NCBI GenBank assembly: GCA_036674765.1
Contig: JARVKI010000031.1
Span: forward strand, 248,001 to 312,000
Direction of reading: 5' to 3'
Source of the DNA: Seiridium cupressi
Lineage: Eukaryota; Ascomycota; Sordariomycetes; Amphisphaeriales; Sporocadaceae
DNA: 64,000 bases
Shown: one piece after another, positions 24,082 through 35,440 of the stretch
How positions within the stretch are numbered: position 1 is the stretch's first letter
How the letters are laid out: each line of letters starts with the position of its first letter
The notes under the pieces: generated by a model
What the model was told of the DNA's origin: nothing
The model's database searches: none
What the model saw: only the letters and a program-made list of their open reading frames with translations
Made by a program: the position numbers and the translations under genes

Positions 24082-27000
24082 GTTCACACTTCACTGAGCA
24101 AATACACTTGGTTCACGAGCATCCCGTCAAAATCTCGTGTAGCAGAAAACTCCGGCCGGGATGACAGGTTATTATATACATTCATGTTGGGGGCAGCCAA
24201 TGCACGCCTGTCCGCCGGATGGAAACGTCATCCAGAGCGGCGGCCGGTGGAGCAGACATTGATGAACATGTTGGAAGTAATGGCCAACGATGAAATGGCG
24301 ATCCTGAATTTCCGGCAATCAGCATGCTCGCCCTTAGCACAACATGGAGACATTGTGCCTAATGTTGGTTCTGGGTTCGCCGTGCATACCCCGCATAGCG
24401 CGCATATGGGGGGTTGGAGAATGCCTGTAGATGCTGCGCAATACCAAAAAAATAACCTCAATGGTTCTGAGCTAGATCATTCGGGGCACGGAATTTCGCT
24501 GTAAATGTCCAGATACTCGGCACTGGCAAGAATGATGCACCGACGGCCGTAGGTCCGGGGGCAACTCTACAATTGAACATTGAAACGGAATATACTCGCT
24601 TCCCAGGACATGTTCCAAAACTATGTGCATTCGCCCCAGTAAGTGGGTTGACACAAGAGTGTAGCCCTGTAAATAAGAATTCCATGAATCGCAAGGGAGA
24701 AGACGGGAGGTGACAGCGGAAGATACTTGATCGTTATATCATGGGATTAATTTGTGAGAAATCTCCAGTGCTTCCGCGTTGGTGTACTCAAGCAAGTAAA
24801 TTTGGTGCATTGATGGAGGTGGTGGTAAGTGGCCGCCCAGCACTGCGCTAATTCTTGTGTCTGCTTGCTCGGATTGGAAAACAACAACCTGGCGGAATTA
24901 TACTCGGAGTAATGTTGAGCACACCGAACCCATCTTCATCAAGATACTCGTATGTATGACATTCGGAAAATTCCCCGAAACAAAGTTTCAGTGGAATCGT
25001 CATTTGCTAGAATACCCAGTATCGTGGATATCGCTACATGATGTGGGGAAGCTCGACCGAGCTTCCGAGGCGATAGAGACGAATGACGACATTTCAATCT
25101 CTCTCGTTGGTTCCTGCATTGGGGCCTCATAGGGCCGCTTGGGGTACGTCTTTAAGGTTAGCTAATAACATGTCAACGTTGAAGGAAATCCAATGATTGC
25201 GTTAGTCAAATACGAAGCAAGACTCGCGTCTAGCTGTCCTATATCCACTTGTTTGCTCACCCCTCAGAAGCTCCTCACCATCTTTTGTGTTGTTTGCTTC
25301 AGACCGACCAGTCATATGTGGTATTCGAGAATTCATTAACGGCTTCGCCGCGTCTGCGAGTTTAATTTTCGCTAAGCCAACTGCTAGCATCTCTCTGTTC
25401 GGTTCTAGTGCCGCCGGCGGGATGAATAGGTACGCATGAATTGGGCTAACCGCTGATTAGCAGGCTAGCGACCGAGATGAAAACATCATGCTCGCAATGG
25501 ATAGGCAGCTCGTACATGGCGAGGAGAACCGACTACCAGACACTGAATAAATTTGTTGGGCAGTAGGCGTTGCTATTTACATACCTTTTGTTTAGTTCCT
25601 GTTCGTCTGCTTACACCTCGGCCGTGCTCTTCCTGCCCGCCCAATCCATGGCCGTTACACTGCTGGAGCTGGAGGGGCATCAAACATCCATGCTGGGATC
25701 CAGGTTCGTCGTCAGTGGGCAGTCGATGAGCACATCACCCGCATCACCCTCGGGTGCCAGGGTGCGTACTGTACGCTGATGTGGGTTTACTGTGGACTAC
25801 TGGGGCTTTGATGTTCCAGACTCATGAGCGCAATTTTTATGATTAATTTTCCCCGGTTATCCGATGCCTAATGACAGATCATCTACCGCTGTGTATTCTT
25901 CGCTGGCATTCCACCAAAATCACTGCTACCGATCGGCGAAGAACTATGGACCTGAGGCTGAAAACGCATATGGGAAACCTATCTGATTTGAGCTCGAAGT
26001 ATCCTGCCTACTATGCAATGCCAATCTTGTTTGGTATACTTGGAGAAACTGCGAACTAGGTCGACTAGATATGCAGTCTACTGTGCATCGGATTCACAAC
26101 GTAGACTATAATTGGAGTCTCTGACGGCTAATGCACCTACGCTGGAGGGACCATGCAGCAGCAAAGCAAAAGCTGTGGTGAACAGAAGTACGACACGAAG
26201 ACCAGCATGAGGTTCTTGTCAAGTGGCCCCTGGGTCACAGCCCAAGGCGCTCTGAAGCCTCTATGAAGCCCTACGGATCTTGCCATGGCTGGTAGTTACT
26301 GCCTTCAGCTCAATAAGCCCGACAAACGAGTCATGGCAAGGACTCGACATGGCTTATATGTTTTGAGACAAAGGCACTGTAACCGTAATAGGGGTCCGAC
26401 GAGGCGTACAAGAAGCGTTGGTCTTCCTGCGTGTCTGCGGTCTGACGGCGGGACGTCTGACAATGGGTGAACACTAACTTGATGACGCTCAGGGACGTTC
26501 CTAGTGGCCCAGGATGAGATTACAGTGAGGCGAGGAGGAATCAAAGTACTGGACACAGCCCAGCGCAGGCGGCCAGCTGTACGTTAAAATGGCCGCAAGC
26601 ATTGATCAGCTCGCCAAGAGCCAATCAGAGGTGCCAATTGAATAGCTCCGCTGCTCGAAAAAGCAGTCAGCACGTATCTGTGCACGCCGCCAATTACCAG
26701 CGCTCGATCAACGCCGTTGTCTCACACGGAGACTAGACTAGGGGTGATGTTACGTCCATCTTACCGGATGCCTTCCCGGTTCTCTACTACTCCCGACCAT
26801 TGCAAGGGGTGTATCAGCTAGATTCCTGTCAAGACTCGCACAAAGTCAGCCCATCACATTGATCATATTGAAGAGCTGTCTTCGAGAAGGCCCCTTGGAA
26901 GCCAGTGAATTAGAAAAGATGCCATTCGTAGCAGTGTTTCAAGCCTCTGGTCCCGGACGGGGGCCGCTCCACGAGCTGGAATCGACTTGACGCTCCGCCC

Positions 27001-27249
27001 CCTCGTGGGAAAACCTTCGACTGCCGGCCTACAAGGCGGGACCCTGTTTTAGATGCGATCTTTCTTTTAACTTTTTGATGACAGGGTATAGTCCAAGTCT
27101 CGCTGCCCCGACGGTGCCGACTCCTGTATCCATGAACCATAACGGAAGACACTAGTTCATAATAATAAAACCACCTTGCACGCAAATCGCCCAGGCGAAA
27201 GAGGCATGTTTTGAGACAAGCCAGGAAAAAAAAAAAAAGAGTATTTACT
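24082..27249. other. Gene-poor interval upstream of lacA
   Basis: The first several hundred bases are the lacA promoter. Short frames on both strands (such as plus 24076-24504, which overlaps the lacA start, and minus 26305-26556) carry no motif and no introns that would extend them. No RNA gene is recognised before the tRNA-like element at 27.25 kb. Confidence 0.5.
27226..27238. repeat. A13 homopolymer (T13 on the minus strand)
   Basis: Thirteen consecutive A on the plus strand. Read on the minus strand, it lies just downstream of the tRNA-like element and would serve as a strong Pol III terminator. Confidence 0.9.
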
Positions 27250-27331
27250 TGATTGAAACCATCGATAGTCGAACCCCTGCTGGCAGGCAGGACTCGGAAC
27301 ATGCTAGCATTAGTCAATTGGCTAGAGTTGC
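27250..27331 (-). other. Degenerate tRNA-like element (possible Pol III pseudogene)
   Basis: On the minus strand TAGCCAATTGA (27324-27314) resembles a tRNA A box (D arm), and GGTTCGACTAT (27275-27265) resembles a B box (T arm), about 39 nt apart, followed by a T13 run. The D stem can form (TAGC with GCTA), but the T stem does not pair and the acceptor stem is poor, so this is not a functional tRNA. It could be a decayed tRNA gene or a SINE head. No anticodon is assigned. Confidence 0.3.
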
Positions 27332-29221
27332 GGCAGCCATGACGGATGCTCGAATGCCAGATGCTCAACCGGACATTCTATACCAAGGGCCCAGAAAAGA
27401 CACCATGGGCTCGGCGTTGCTACTCCGGAGGGAAGAGAAGGAAACAAGGCAAAGGCCAAATTGCTGCGGAGGGTTGGGAGGTTTGGCACGGATATCCTGG
27501 ATGGTCAATGCCTGTCCGCGCAAGGACGTTGGACATGCTCCTAGCTCTCGTAACGGCGGAAGCTTCCTCCAGCTAGTCCATAGTCTTGTAAACAAAACAA
27601 GATGGAGAACAGGAGGCTCTGGAGTCCGTTTGTGGGACTTTTGATGGATCCCTATTATAATCGCAGCTTCTAAGTCTGAGGGGAGTCCGGGGCTACTGGA
27701 AAATTTGCTGTCGCACGGCCGCCTGCCTTATGATAAAGATGCTACACTTCCAGCGAGACGTTGGCCGTGCTTGGTGGAAAGGTTTTCCTCTCATCTGCAT
27801 TCCTTTCTCTTGTGCTAGGCCGGCTCAGCAGTTCATTCGTGCGTTGACCACATCAACGAGCCTTCCGAGGTACCGGACAACTGCCCAATTTATCCTTTTG
27901 CTTCATCCCAACGCTCCTTTGCCATCCCACCCACATTCGCTTGGTCTATTATTGCCGGGAGGGCAATAACACCGCACCTGGCCCAATCTAGTCATCACAG
28001 CTCGAAACTCAATCGCGCAGTCGAGATTGGCTCCGTCGCGAGAGAGAGAGAAAAGAAGGAAAACCCCGGCACCGTTGAATAGACCGAGACTTTAGTTCCA
28101 AACCCAATCTCTCCTGCTTATTCGAGCCAGGAAAAGGAAGGAGATCAAGCCCGGGGAACAGACTACGCAACAGCCACACCCACGACACCAGACACGCATC
28201 TGTCGTTAATTCTTACATGCACCTTCAGCGCGACGCAAATCAGATCGATCGCTGACCCCACTCACACTGTTTCCCAGCAAGCTGCGACCTCATTGGCGAC
28301 CTGGGACATTATCGTGGGATTCCTCATCACCAACGGCCTGGACCGCGTACCCTCCACACTGAAAGAGAGGAGGGACCTTGCATGCGACCAGGTGCTGTTG
28401 CAGGGTTGTTCATGCAAGCAACATTGTCAGAACGCGATTTCAACGCGTCTCGTCAAACTTCCTCAAAACTGGCTGTGGCCGCATTCGAGGGCAAACAACT
28501 GGTCCGGCTCCCTTGACCCTCATCCTCATCCAATTTGCCGCCCTCATCTATACTTCACACACTCGTTTTTCCAGCTCAGTCCAAGACGGCCACTTTCTGC
28601 GACCTAGATCCATCTTTCGTTTTATACATCCTGACAAGGTTTATCCTCAGCCAACCTTATCCACTCGTTCATTCTATACCTGGGTTCGGATCCCCTCTGC
28701 TCTAAGTGGCTCAGCATTATTCTGCGCAGTCCTCTGCCGAAGAACACTGCACGCTTCCGAACCGCAACATCTATGTCCGTAAAGCACGCACACTCGCATT
28801 CCGAAAACTCGAAGCTCACTTTGGTCTCAATTTGTCATATCTCAAATCCGCAACCACTCACGCAGACAACGGCTCGCGTGCCTCGATTGCTTCTATATAT
28901 CTCACCTTGGGCCCATCCTTGACTGATCTCCGGGCCGCCCCATTTAAGCCTTGTGGTTCCACAGCAAGTGCCGATCTCGATACTGCAACTGTATACTCGA
29001 TTCACCAGAGACTGGCAAACGATACTCCTTCACTACATCACATTTGCGTTATATTTATTCTCTTTCATACCGCTGGTGGTCTACATCCACGGGCCGCGCG
29101 CCCAACTGTTCTCGGGTTATAACACACTCTGGTGGGCGTTGCTGGAGGATAGGAACAGTGGTGGGCAATACTAACACACAACACACACCCTTTCGAATAG
29201 GCTCGGCGACTTATTACCAGC
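27332..29221. other. Interval and long leader before the four-TM gene
   Basis: No gene is supported. Pyrimidine-rich segments from 27780 to 28900 suggest a promoter and long 5' leader for the gene at 29222. Several upstream frames exist. One, ending at 29172-29174, has a hydrophobic stretch (LYLFSFIPLVVYI) but no ATG (see findings). Confidence 0.45.
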
Positions 29222-30634
29222 ATGGCCGTATCGTCCGCTCTCCGGGCCATCCTTGGCCTGGCTGCTCTTCTCACAACAGTGGCCATGATTGTCTTGGAAA
29301 TCGCAAACGCTCGGACTCCACGAAGCACATCGATTGTGCAAACTGCGGCCTCCGTCGCCGCGACGCTCGAAGCCTTGGTCCTGGCGCTGGTTCTATTTCT
29401 TCTCTTTATGTCTTCTCAACATTCGACATACTATGGACCTAACAAACTTGGGGCCTTCTGGTTTCCCCTTTGCCTGGCTATCATGGTGCTCGGGACAATT
29501 GCTTCCATTGTGGTTCTGATCATTCTTGGCAAGGAGACCGAGAACGCACACATACTCGGTGGGCCAGAGATGCCTTATATGGTCGGAACTGCGATCTCTC
29601 TGAGTCTGGCACTTGCCATGCAGCTGATCTTTGTGGTTGTCTACTTTGTTGGTAGCCGACTGGGCGGTACCGACGGCTCCCAACCTCAGCATGCCGAAGG
29701 AGGTCGATTCCCTCAGATGCGCATGAAGTCTGTCCCGTACTCCCAGACTGTCGCCGGTGGCGCTGAACCCAAAGAAACGCCGTCGTTCGATCTGCAGAGC
29801 CCTCCTGGGTCGAGTGGTGGCCGCTCGATGGCTGAAACTATGAGCTCCATTCGCAGCTCACTATCCTACAAGGTGCGGCCTATGGACAGCAAGACCAGAC
29901 TCTTATCTATGAGATCGAACCGATCGATTATGTCAACAGCCTCGAGGACGGGCAGGCGTCCGCCATCATTCGAGTCTTTTCCCGATGTCGACGGAGGCTT
30001 CGACTCCTGGGATACATCTTCCGTGGACCTCCATAATCGCCAGGTGCTCGATACCTCTGCTACTGTAAATACTCGCTTTCTCGGCGCCCTGGAAACGATA
30101 CCCGCTAGCCCGACTGTGAGCAGGAGTCCTTCGCCCGGTTGCGCCTTGGATTTGGAAGCACCAAAGAGGACGGCGCGCAGAAGTCGCAGCTATTCTCCAG
30201 TACCGAGGCCGTCTCCTGCATTGAAGCCACAGGGGTCGTACGGCGAGCTTCATATCCACCCTCTTTTCCGCGCCGACAGTCCAACGCCAGCTCCTGCTGC
30301 GACACCAGGAACTTCAATCGTAGCGGCGCCCGATGCAGCGCGCACTGTCTCTGTCAAGACGCTCAGTCGCATGCGAAGCGGCAGTCTTCCAGCCTCCTCG
30401 AGCCCTCTCAGCCGGCAGAGCAGCAGCGACAGCATCAAGGGCAAGTCCTCGAGTCCGACTAGTGATCGCCTCACCCCGATACCGGTGGACCCGATCGAGG
30501 AGAGGGAGATGACACCGCCACTTCCTGAATGGATTCTTAATGCGGGTTCTCGAACAAGCCTAACAGAATACCACTCCAGGAAACTCCGAGACAGAGATGG
30601 CACAGTCGACAGCGGGCTGGGTATCGTGCAATGA
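29222..30634 (+). CDS. Four-TM membrane protein with long cytosolic Ser-rich tail
   Basis: A single exon of 470 residues. Four hydrophobic segments are visible: about 9-29 (ILGLAALLTTVAMIVLEIA), 44-65 (EALVLALVLFLLFM), 80-103 (FPLCLAIMVLGTIASIVVLII) and 117-140 (AISLSLALAMQLIFVVVYFVG). After about residue 145 the chain is hydrophilic and rich in S, P, R and T, with many candidate phosphosites (RSRSYSPVPRPSP, SPSPGC). This layout, a compact four-helix bundle plus a disordered tail, recalls MARVEL-like fungal proteins, but I see no diagnostic motif and do not assign a family. Start choice: the ATG at 29222 is the first in a long frame that begins with the first TM helix. Confidence 0.75.
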   Translation: MAVSSALRAILGLAALLTTVAMIVLEIANARTPRSTSIVQTAASVAATLEALVLALVLFLLFMSSQHSTYYGPNKLGAFWFPLCLAIMVLGTIASIVVLIILGKETENAHILGGPEMPYMVGTAISLSLALAMQLIFVVVYFVGSRLGGTDGSQPQHAEGGRFPQMRMKSVPYSQTVAGGAEPKETPSFDLQSPPGSSGGRSMAETMSSIRSSLSYKVRPMDSKTRLLSMRSNRSIMSTASRTGRRPPSFESFPDVDGGFDSWDTSSVDLHNRQVLDTSATVNTRFLGALETIPASPTVSRSPSPGCALDLEAPKRTARRSRSYSPVPRPSPALKPQGSYGELHIHPLFRADSPTPAPAATPGTSIVAAPDAARTVSVKTLSRMRSGSLPASSSPLSRQSSSDSIKGKSSSPTSDRLTPIPVDPIEEREMTPPLPEWILNAGSRTSLTEYHSRKLRDRDGTVDSGLGIVQ

Positions 30635-32032
30635 TGCTTCGGACTCGGAGGTCAATAATGATTTTTATGACGATAGGCGCCAGGACTTAGAAGCTGCATT
30701 GCCAGAGGCATAGCACAACACAAAATGTCGGTGGTTTCTCTATTTGCTTTGCACGCCACGTGCTGTTTTTCTTTTTTCTGGTAAGATGTCCGTCCTCCAA
30801 GGCTTGGTTGGAGAGGACACGAATGATTGGGTTGGGAGATACCACTTGTCTTTTTACTGTTACAAAGCGCGGCGTTCTTGTTCGTTGGGTGGAAAACGCA
30901 TTCTGGAACCCCCTTCTGGTGGGTGGGAGTCAGCTTGAAGTTATATATCTTTTGTCCTCATTCGAGGTGACCGGGGAGCTTCGCTTATGCCCCATGGTAT
31001 GTAGTCGTAAAAACTAAAACCAAATCTAAATAAGTAAAATATCCAAACACATGAGTTCTTTTTGCAGTTTCCATCAGTGAATTTCTAGAGTTGTTGAATA
31101 TGTAGGCTTGAGGGCATTGTAATCTCGACTAGAGGACAAGAGCTTGTTAGCCTGCTCGGGCAAAAATGTAACTCCCTCAATGTAGTCAGCAGTGACAAAA
31201 GACATGTCCAATTGACGACAATGTCACCGTGCTCGGGCAGGCAATGCTACATATTTTGGAGAGTCTTTAGCAGTGGAGGTATTTCACAGTGCTACTTCTT
31301 GGAAATCTTGACCAATCATCACAGGGCTCATTATTCCCAACCAGTCTGTTGTCCGTAGCAGCATGTGACAAGTGAGGATCCATGACCGGTTTGGTCCGTC
31401 GAAGCAATGATGACAGCCGGAGCATTGCGACGGGAACGGCCACGCGTGCATGTCTCTTGCTTGGACTCCGGAAGCTTTGTCTACACGGCCGACTGCGCGG
31501 AAGTCTGCACGAGCTGTGCCTCGCCTTGTGAAAGAAGCTTCCAGTGAGCCCCAATCTCAGCTGCAATGCAAATTAGGTATCCCCCCCAGGGAGTCTGGCG
31601 GCCTGTTCGGGGCGCCACATGCGTGTGAACCCGGTGTCTGAATGAGTACATATATTTAACCTCTGCTTTCACCAATGGGAAGGTGCAGAAACCCAAGTCC
31701 CAGAACCCCACTTTGCAGCAGCTCGTCCCGCCCCGCCACTCGACGACCTCAGCGCCCCGCGACACATCATTAACTGCTACCTGAATTCCAGGTTGGTCCG
31801 ACCTTGCGAGCACCGTTTCGACTTGTGATCCAGTCTTTCTTTGCCTTTGCACTTCACATCCCCTTCACCTCCACTACCACAAATCCCACGGGGGAAAAAA
31901 GTCTGCATTCACAGCAGCATCCATCGACGACTCCCACAAGAGTCCCGCACACCAAAAACGCACACCAATCCTCATCGTCCGTCCCCATCTTGCATCGTCG
32001 CAGCTGGTTCGAAGCTGCCCCAACCGCCCAAC
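30635..32032. other. Interval between the four-TM gene and rad23
   Basis: Contains the 3' UTR of the four-TM gene (T-rich at about 30760-30860) and the rad23 promoter and leader, C-rich from about 31830 to 32030. No supported ORF is present. Confidence 0.5.
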
Positions 32033-33690
32033 ATGAAGGTCACTTTTAAGGTATGTGCTATCCCCGAGACCGCTGAGGCTCTTCAGTGCCTTGCCCTTGC
32101 GCGCTGCCGTCGCATCCCGTGCTAATTCTTGCGACCCTGCTAGGATCTCAAGCAACAGAAGTTCACCCTCGATGTCGAGCCCACTGATCTCGTATGTCAT
32201 CATGATGCATTACCCAAGCTGTCTTTGCGCTGGCCGACAGCAACTACCCCACCCTCGAAGCCTCGCCGCACGCAACAGGCCCATTCGCGAAAAATCATAT
32301 GGTCACAACAGCTAACACTGGGGGTAACAGATCTCTGCTGTGAAGCAGCGAATCTCCGAGGAGAAGGGCTGGGATCCCAAGGCTCAGAAGCTCATCTACT
32401 CCGGTACGTCTTCTGCATCATGCGCGCGTGAAAGGTGAAGCTAGGTCTGACCCGCTTGGCTATAGGCAAGATTCTCAAGGATGAGGACACCGTCGAGTCC
32501 TACAAGATCGAGGAGAAGGGTTTTGTGGTCTGCATGGTGAACAAGGTACGATGATGAATGCGCCCTCCCAGTGTCAGAACAACCGTAAGGCTGGCCGTTT
32601 ATCATGCTAACTCTCGGCGCAGCCCAAGCCTGCACCCGCTGCCGCCGCCGCCGCTCCTGCTGCCTCGTCCGGTTCTGCGAACGTTCCTCAGACTCCTGCC
32701 GCAGCCCGGACAGCTACGCCGGCTGCGCCTCCTCCTCCGCCCGCTCACAGCAGTGCTACTGCCGCACCTCCAGCTACTCCCACACCGGCTGGCGCAGGCG
32801 CCGCTTCCGAGCCTCAAGACACTTCAATGGCCATGGGCGCTGCCAGAGCCGAGGTTGTTGCAAACATGGAGGCTATGGGATTCGAGCGCTCTCAGATTGA
32901 CGCCGCTATGCGGGCTGCCTTTTTCAATCCGGACAGAGCAGTCGAGTATCTCTTGAATGTATGGGCTTCCTGCTGCGTTACTAGACATTTGCGTTGGTGC
33001 TGACGAATCTATGTTAGGGTATTCCCGAGAGTGCACAACAACCGGCTGCAGCTGCGCGAGCCCCCGCCGCTCCCGCTCAGCCTGCTGCCGAGCCCGCCCA
33101 AGGTGGTGATGACGAAGGTTCGGTAAACCTCTTTGATCTTGCTGCACAGGCCGGACGAGGTGGTTCGCGTGGTGGAGCCAACCCAGGTGCTGCTGCTGCT
33201 GCCGCCGCCGCCGCCGCTGCTGCCGGAGCTCAGGGAGGCCAAGGTGGACTCGGCAACCTCGACTTCCTGCGTGGCAATGCGCAGTTCCAGCAACTCCGTC
33301 AGGTGGTCCAGCAGCAGCCACAGATGCTCGAGCCCATTCTGCAACAACTCGGTGCTGGCAACCCCCAACTTGCCCAGCTGATCTCTGCGCATCCGGACCA
33401 GTTTCTCAACCTTCTGGGTGAGGATGCTGATGACGACGCTGCCCTTCCCCCCGGAGCTCAGGCCATTAGCGTGACTGAGGAAGAGAGGGAAGCTATCGAG
33501 AGAGTATGTTTTCTACTGTCCAATTCACGTGGAAAGGCGTGTTGTACTGACATTAATGCAGTTATGTCGACTCGGTTTCACACAGGATCAGGCCATTCAA
33601 GCCTACTTCGCATGTGACAAGAACGAGGAGCTGGCAGCAAACTTCTTGTTCGACCAGGGCGACGATCTGGATGAGCCCCCTCAGAACTAA
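32033..33690 (+). CDS. rad23: Ubiquitin-receptor / nucleotide-excision-repair protein Rad23
   Basis: Seven exons: 32033-32050, 32144-32191, 32331-32403, 32466-32545, 32623-32958, 33018-33503 and 33562-33690, giving 389 residues. Domain order is diagnostic: an N-terminal ubiquitin-like domain (1-73, MKVTFK ... [14 protein letters not shown]), a first UBA (about 144-186, [16 protein letters not shown]), an XPC-binding/STI1 domain (about 250-306, [22 protein letters not shown]) and a C-terminal UBA (about 342-382, [18 protein letters not shown]). It carries ubiquitylated proteins to the proteasome through the UBL and stabilises the Rad4/XPC damage sensor. Linkers are Ala- and Pro-rich, including a GCN-type Ala tract near 33190-33220. 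The first exon encodes only six residues. Confidence 0.96.
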
Positions 33691-35440
33691 GGACAACCAG
33701 AATCAACTTAGCGTATCAGCATTCTTCTCGGTTTCGCCTATTTCTGCGACGATTTGGCGATGAATCATGATATCCTTGCATTCACATGATTTCTTCTCGA
33801 CGGCCCTTTTCACGCCTATTAGTTATCTGGCGATTGGCATACTTCATACTGGTGGTTCACTGGAAGAAAAAGCACATTCGACTTGGTTTTACGACTACAT
33901 AGGGAGTGGTTTGGCCAGCTGATATCCGTAAAAGAGTCGGCCTTATGGCAACGGCTATCGAGATTTCCTGCCTTCCATTGAGAAGGCTGGCTTGGAATCT
34001 AGCAGAGCAAACAGATACTTTAGGTAGCCTAATTTTCCATGCGACAATGAGGAAGGTTGAGACACTGTTTTTCCTGCACTTTGGCAGACGGTGAATTTCC
34101 TGAAATAAGCATGACATTTGGCTCAATTAAAACATGAGGGCGTCAATAAGGCAGTAGAGTTCCTCAACTATTATGTTTAGACTATCGTTGGCTCTTAAGG
34201 TAATGTGTCAAAATGTACACGGACAATTGTTACTGGCAGAGGTCGCTCACTTCAAATCATTGATGTATATATGAAACTTACATGCCCAGGGCCCATGTAC
34301 TCCATATTGTACAGCAGAAGATACGAAAATCATAGGCGTATGAGAAGAGTGATGATGGGCATTGAGGACTTGTCGTTGCCTGATGAAGATAACAAGGGGC
34401 AGATGGCCTTTTCATTTCTGTGAATTACGAGTGCCCACTCATATCATCATTGCTGCGTGAATGGTCTTGACACAAGGCTGAATAGAGGCTCCGTGCGAGT
34501 CAAGAATGCCAAGTTTTTATATTTGACGACTAACCTGACCGGCTAACGTGGGAGCAAGTAGCTAGGGTAATACATTCGGGCTGACTTTTTTGTAGATGTA
34601 TGGGTTCACGGCTCATTTTGGAGGGCATTGGTTTTGTAAACGGCGGTGCTGGAGAGTCAAAGAACAGTAGGACATGACGGCTATGGTTTCGAGGAAAAGT
34701 ATGGAATTCGTGTGACGCGCCCTGAGGAGCGAGCGTCCAACCGCGTGGAGAATTTGGGCAGTTTCATTGTATGGGATCTGGAATATTGATACAAAGAATG
34801 TAACTTTCTGGAAAAGAACTCAGCCAAGAGCTCAATAGCCGTGGTGTGAATCACGTTACACCGCTGGGCACATAACGTTGGCACATAGAGCGAACCTTTT
34901 TGTAATTGATATTCAGCAAGACACGGTGTGACCAAAATCAGAATCAAATTCGACTCGCTATGGCATAAACATGATATTTCTAGTCACGGTCCTTTGTGTC
35001 CTCCAACTTCCCTTCCCGGGCGTGCCCTTGCTGAAATAGCCCTTGTGGTTATCATTCCCAAAGGACAGGTACGAAGGGAGGTGTATATACATCTGCCCTG
35101 TCAGGACATGCAATCGAGATTTATCTCCTGTCCTCGTTCTGGTTAATTTTGTCTTGTGGCGACCAAATCCTGGGCGAGATTTCTTCTTTCTTGTTTTTTT
35201 ATATGTATGCCATGTTCAGAGTGCTGAAACACATTCTGTGACCAAGTCGAGCAAGGTCCCACCCAACGTCTTAGGCTTGGAGCTGATAGGATTCCATGCG
35301 ACGACCAATGTAGTAGCAGCATGACAGAGCTCGCGAGTGTGCTAAGGAAACGGGGTATCAAGAACAAGCACCTCGCGACTCATTGTTGCTGCCCAATATC
35401 TGTCGACATAAATGGCAGCGTACCTCAACCCCTTGTGGGA
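33691..35440. other. Convergent interval between rad23 and bdp1
   Basis: Two 3' UTRs face each other across about 1.75 kb. The short frames seen (such as minus 33857-34126 and plus 35043-35324) lack motifs. No RNA gene is seen. Confidence 0.5.

Noticed and set aside
24076..24504. 142-codon plus-strand frame overlapping the lacA start
   Set aside because: It covers the lacA first exon and promoter on the other strand and shows no domain.
27249..27644. 131-codon plus-strand frame over the tRNA-like element
   Set aside because: The ATG comes from the antisense of the tRNA-like element and the text has no protein pattern.
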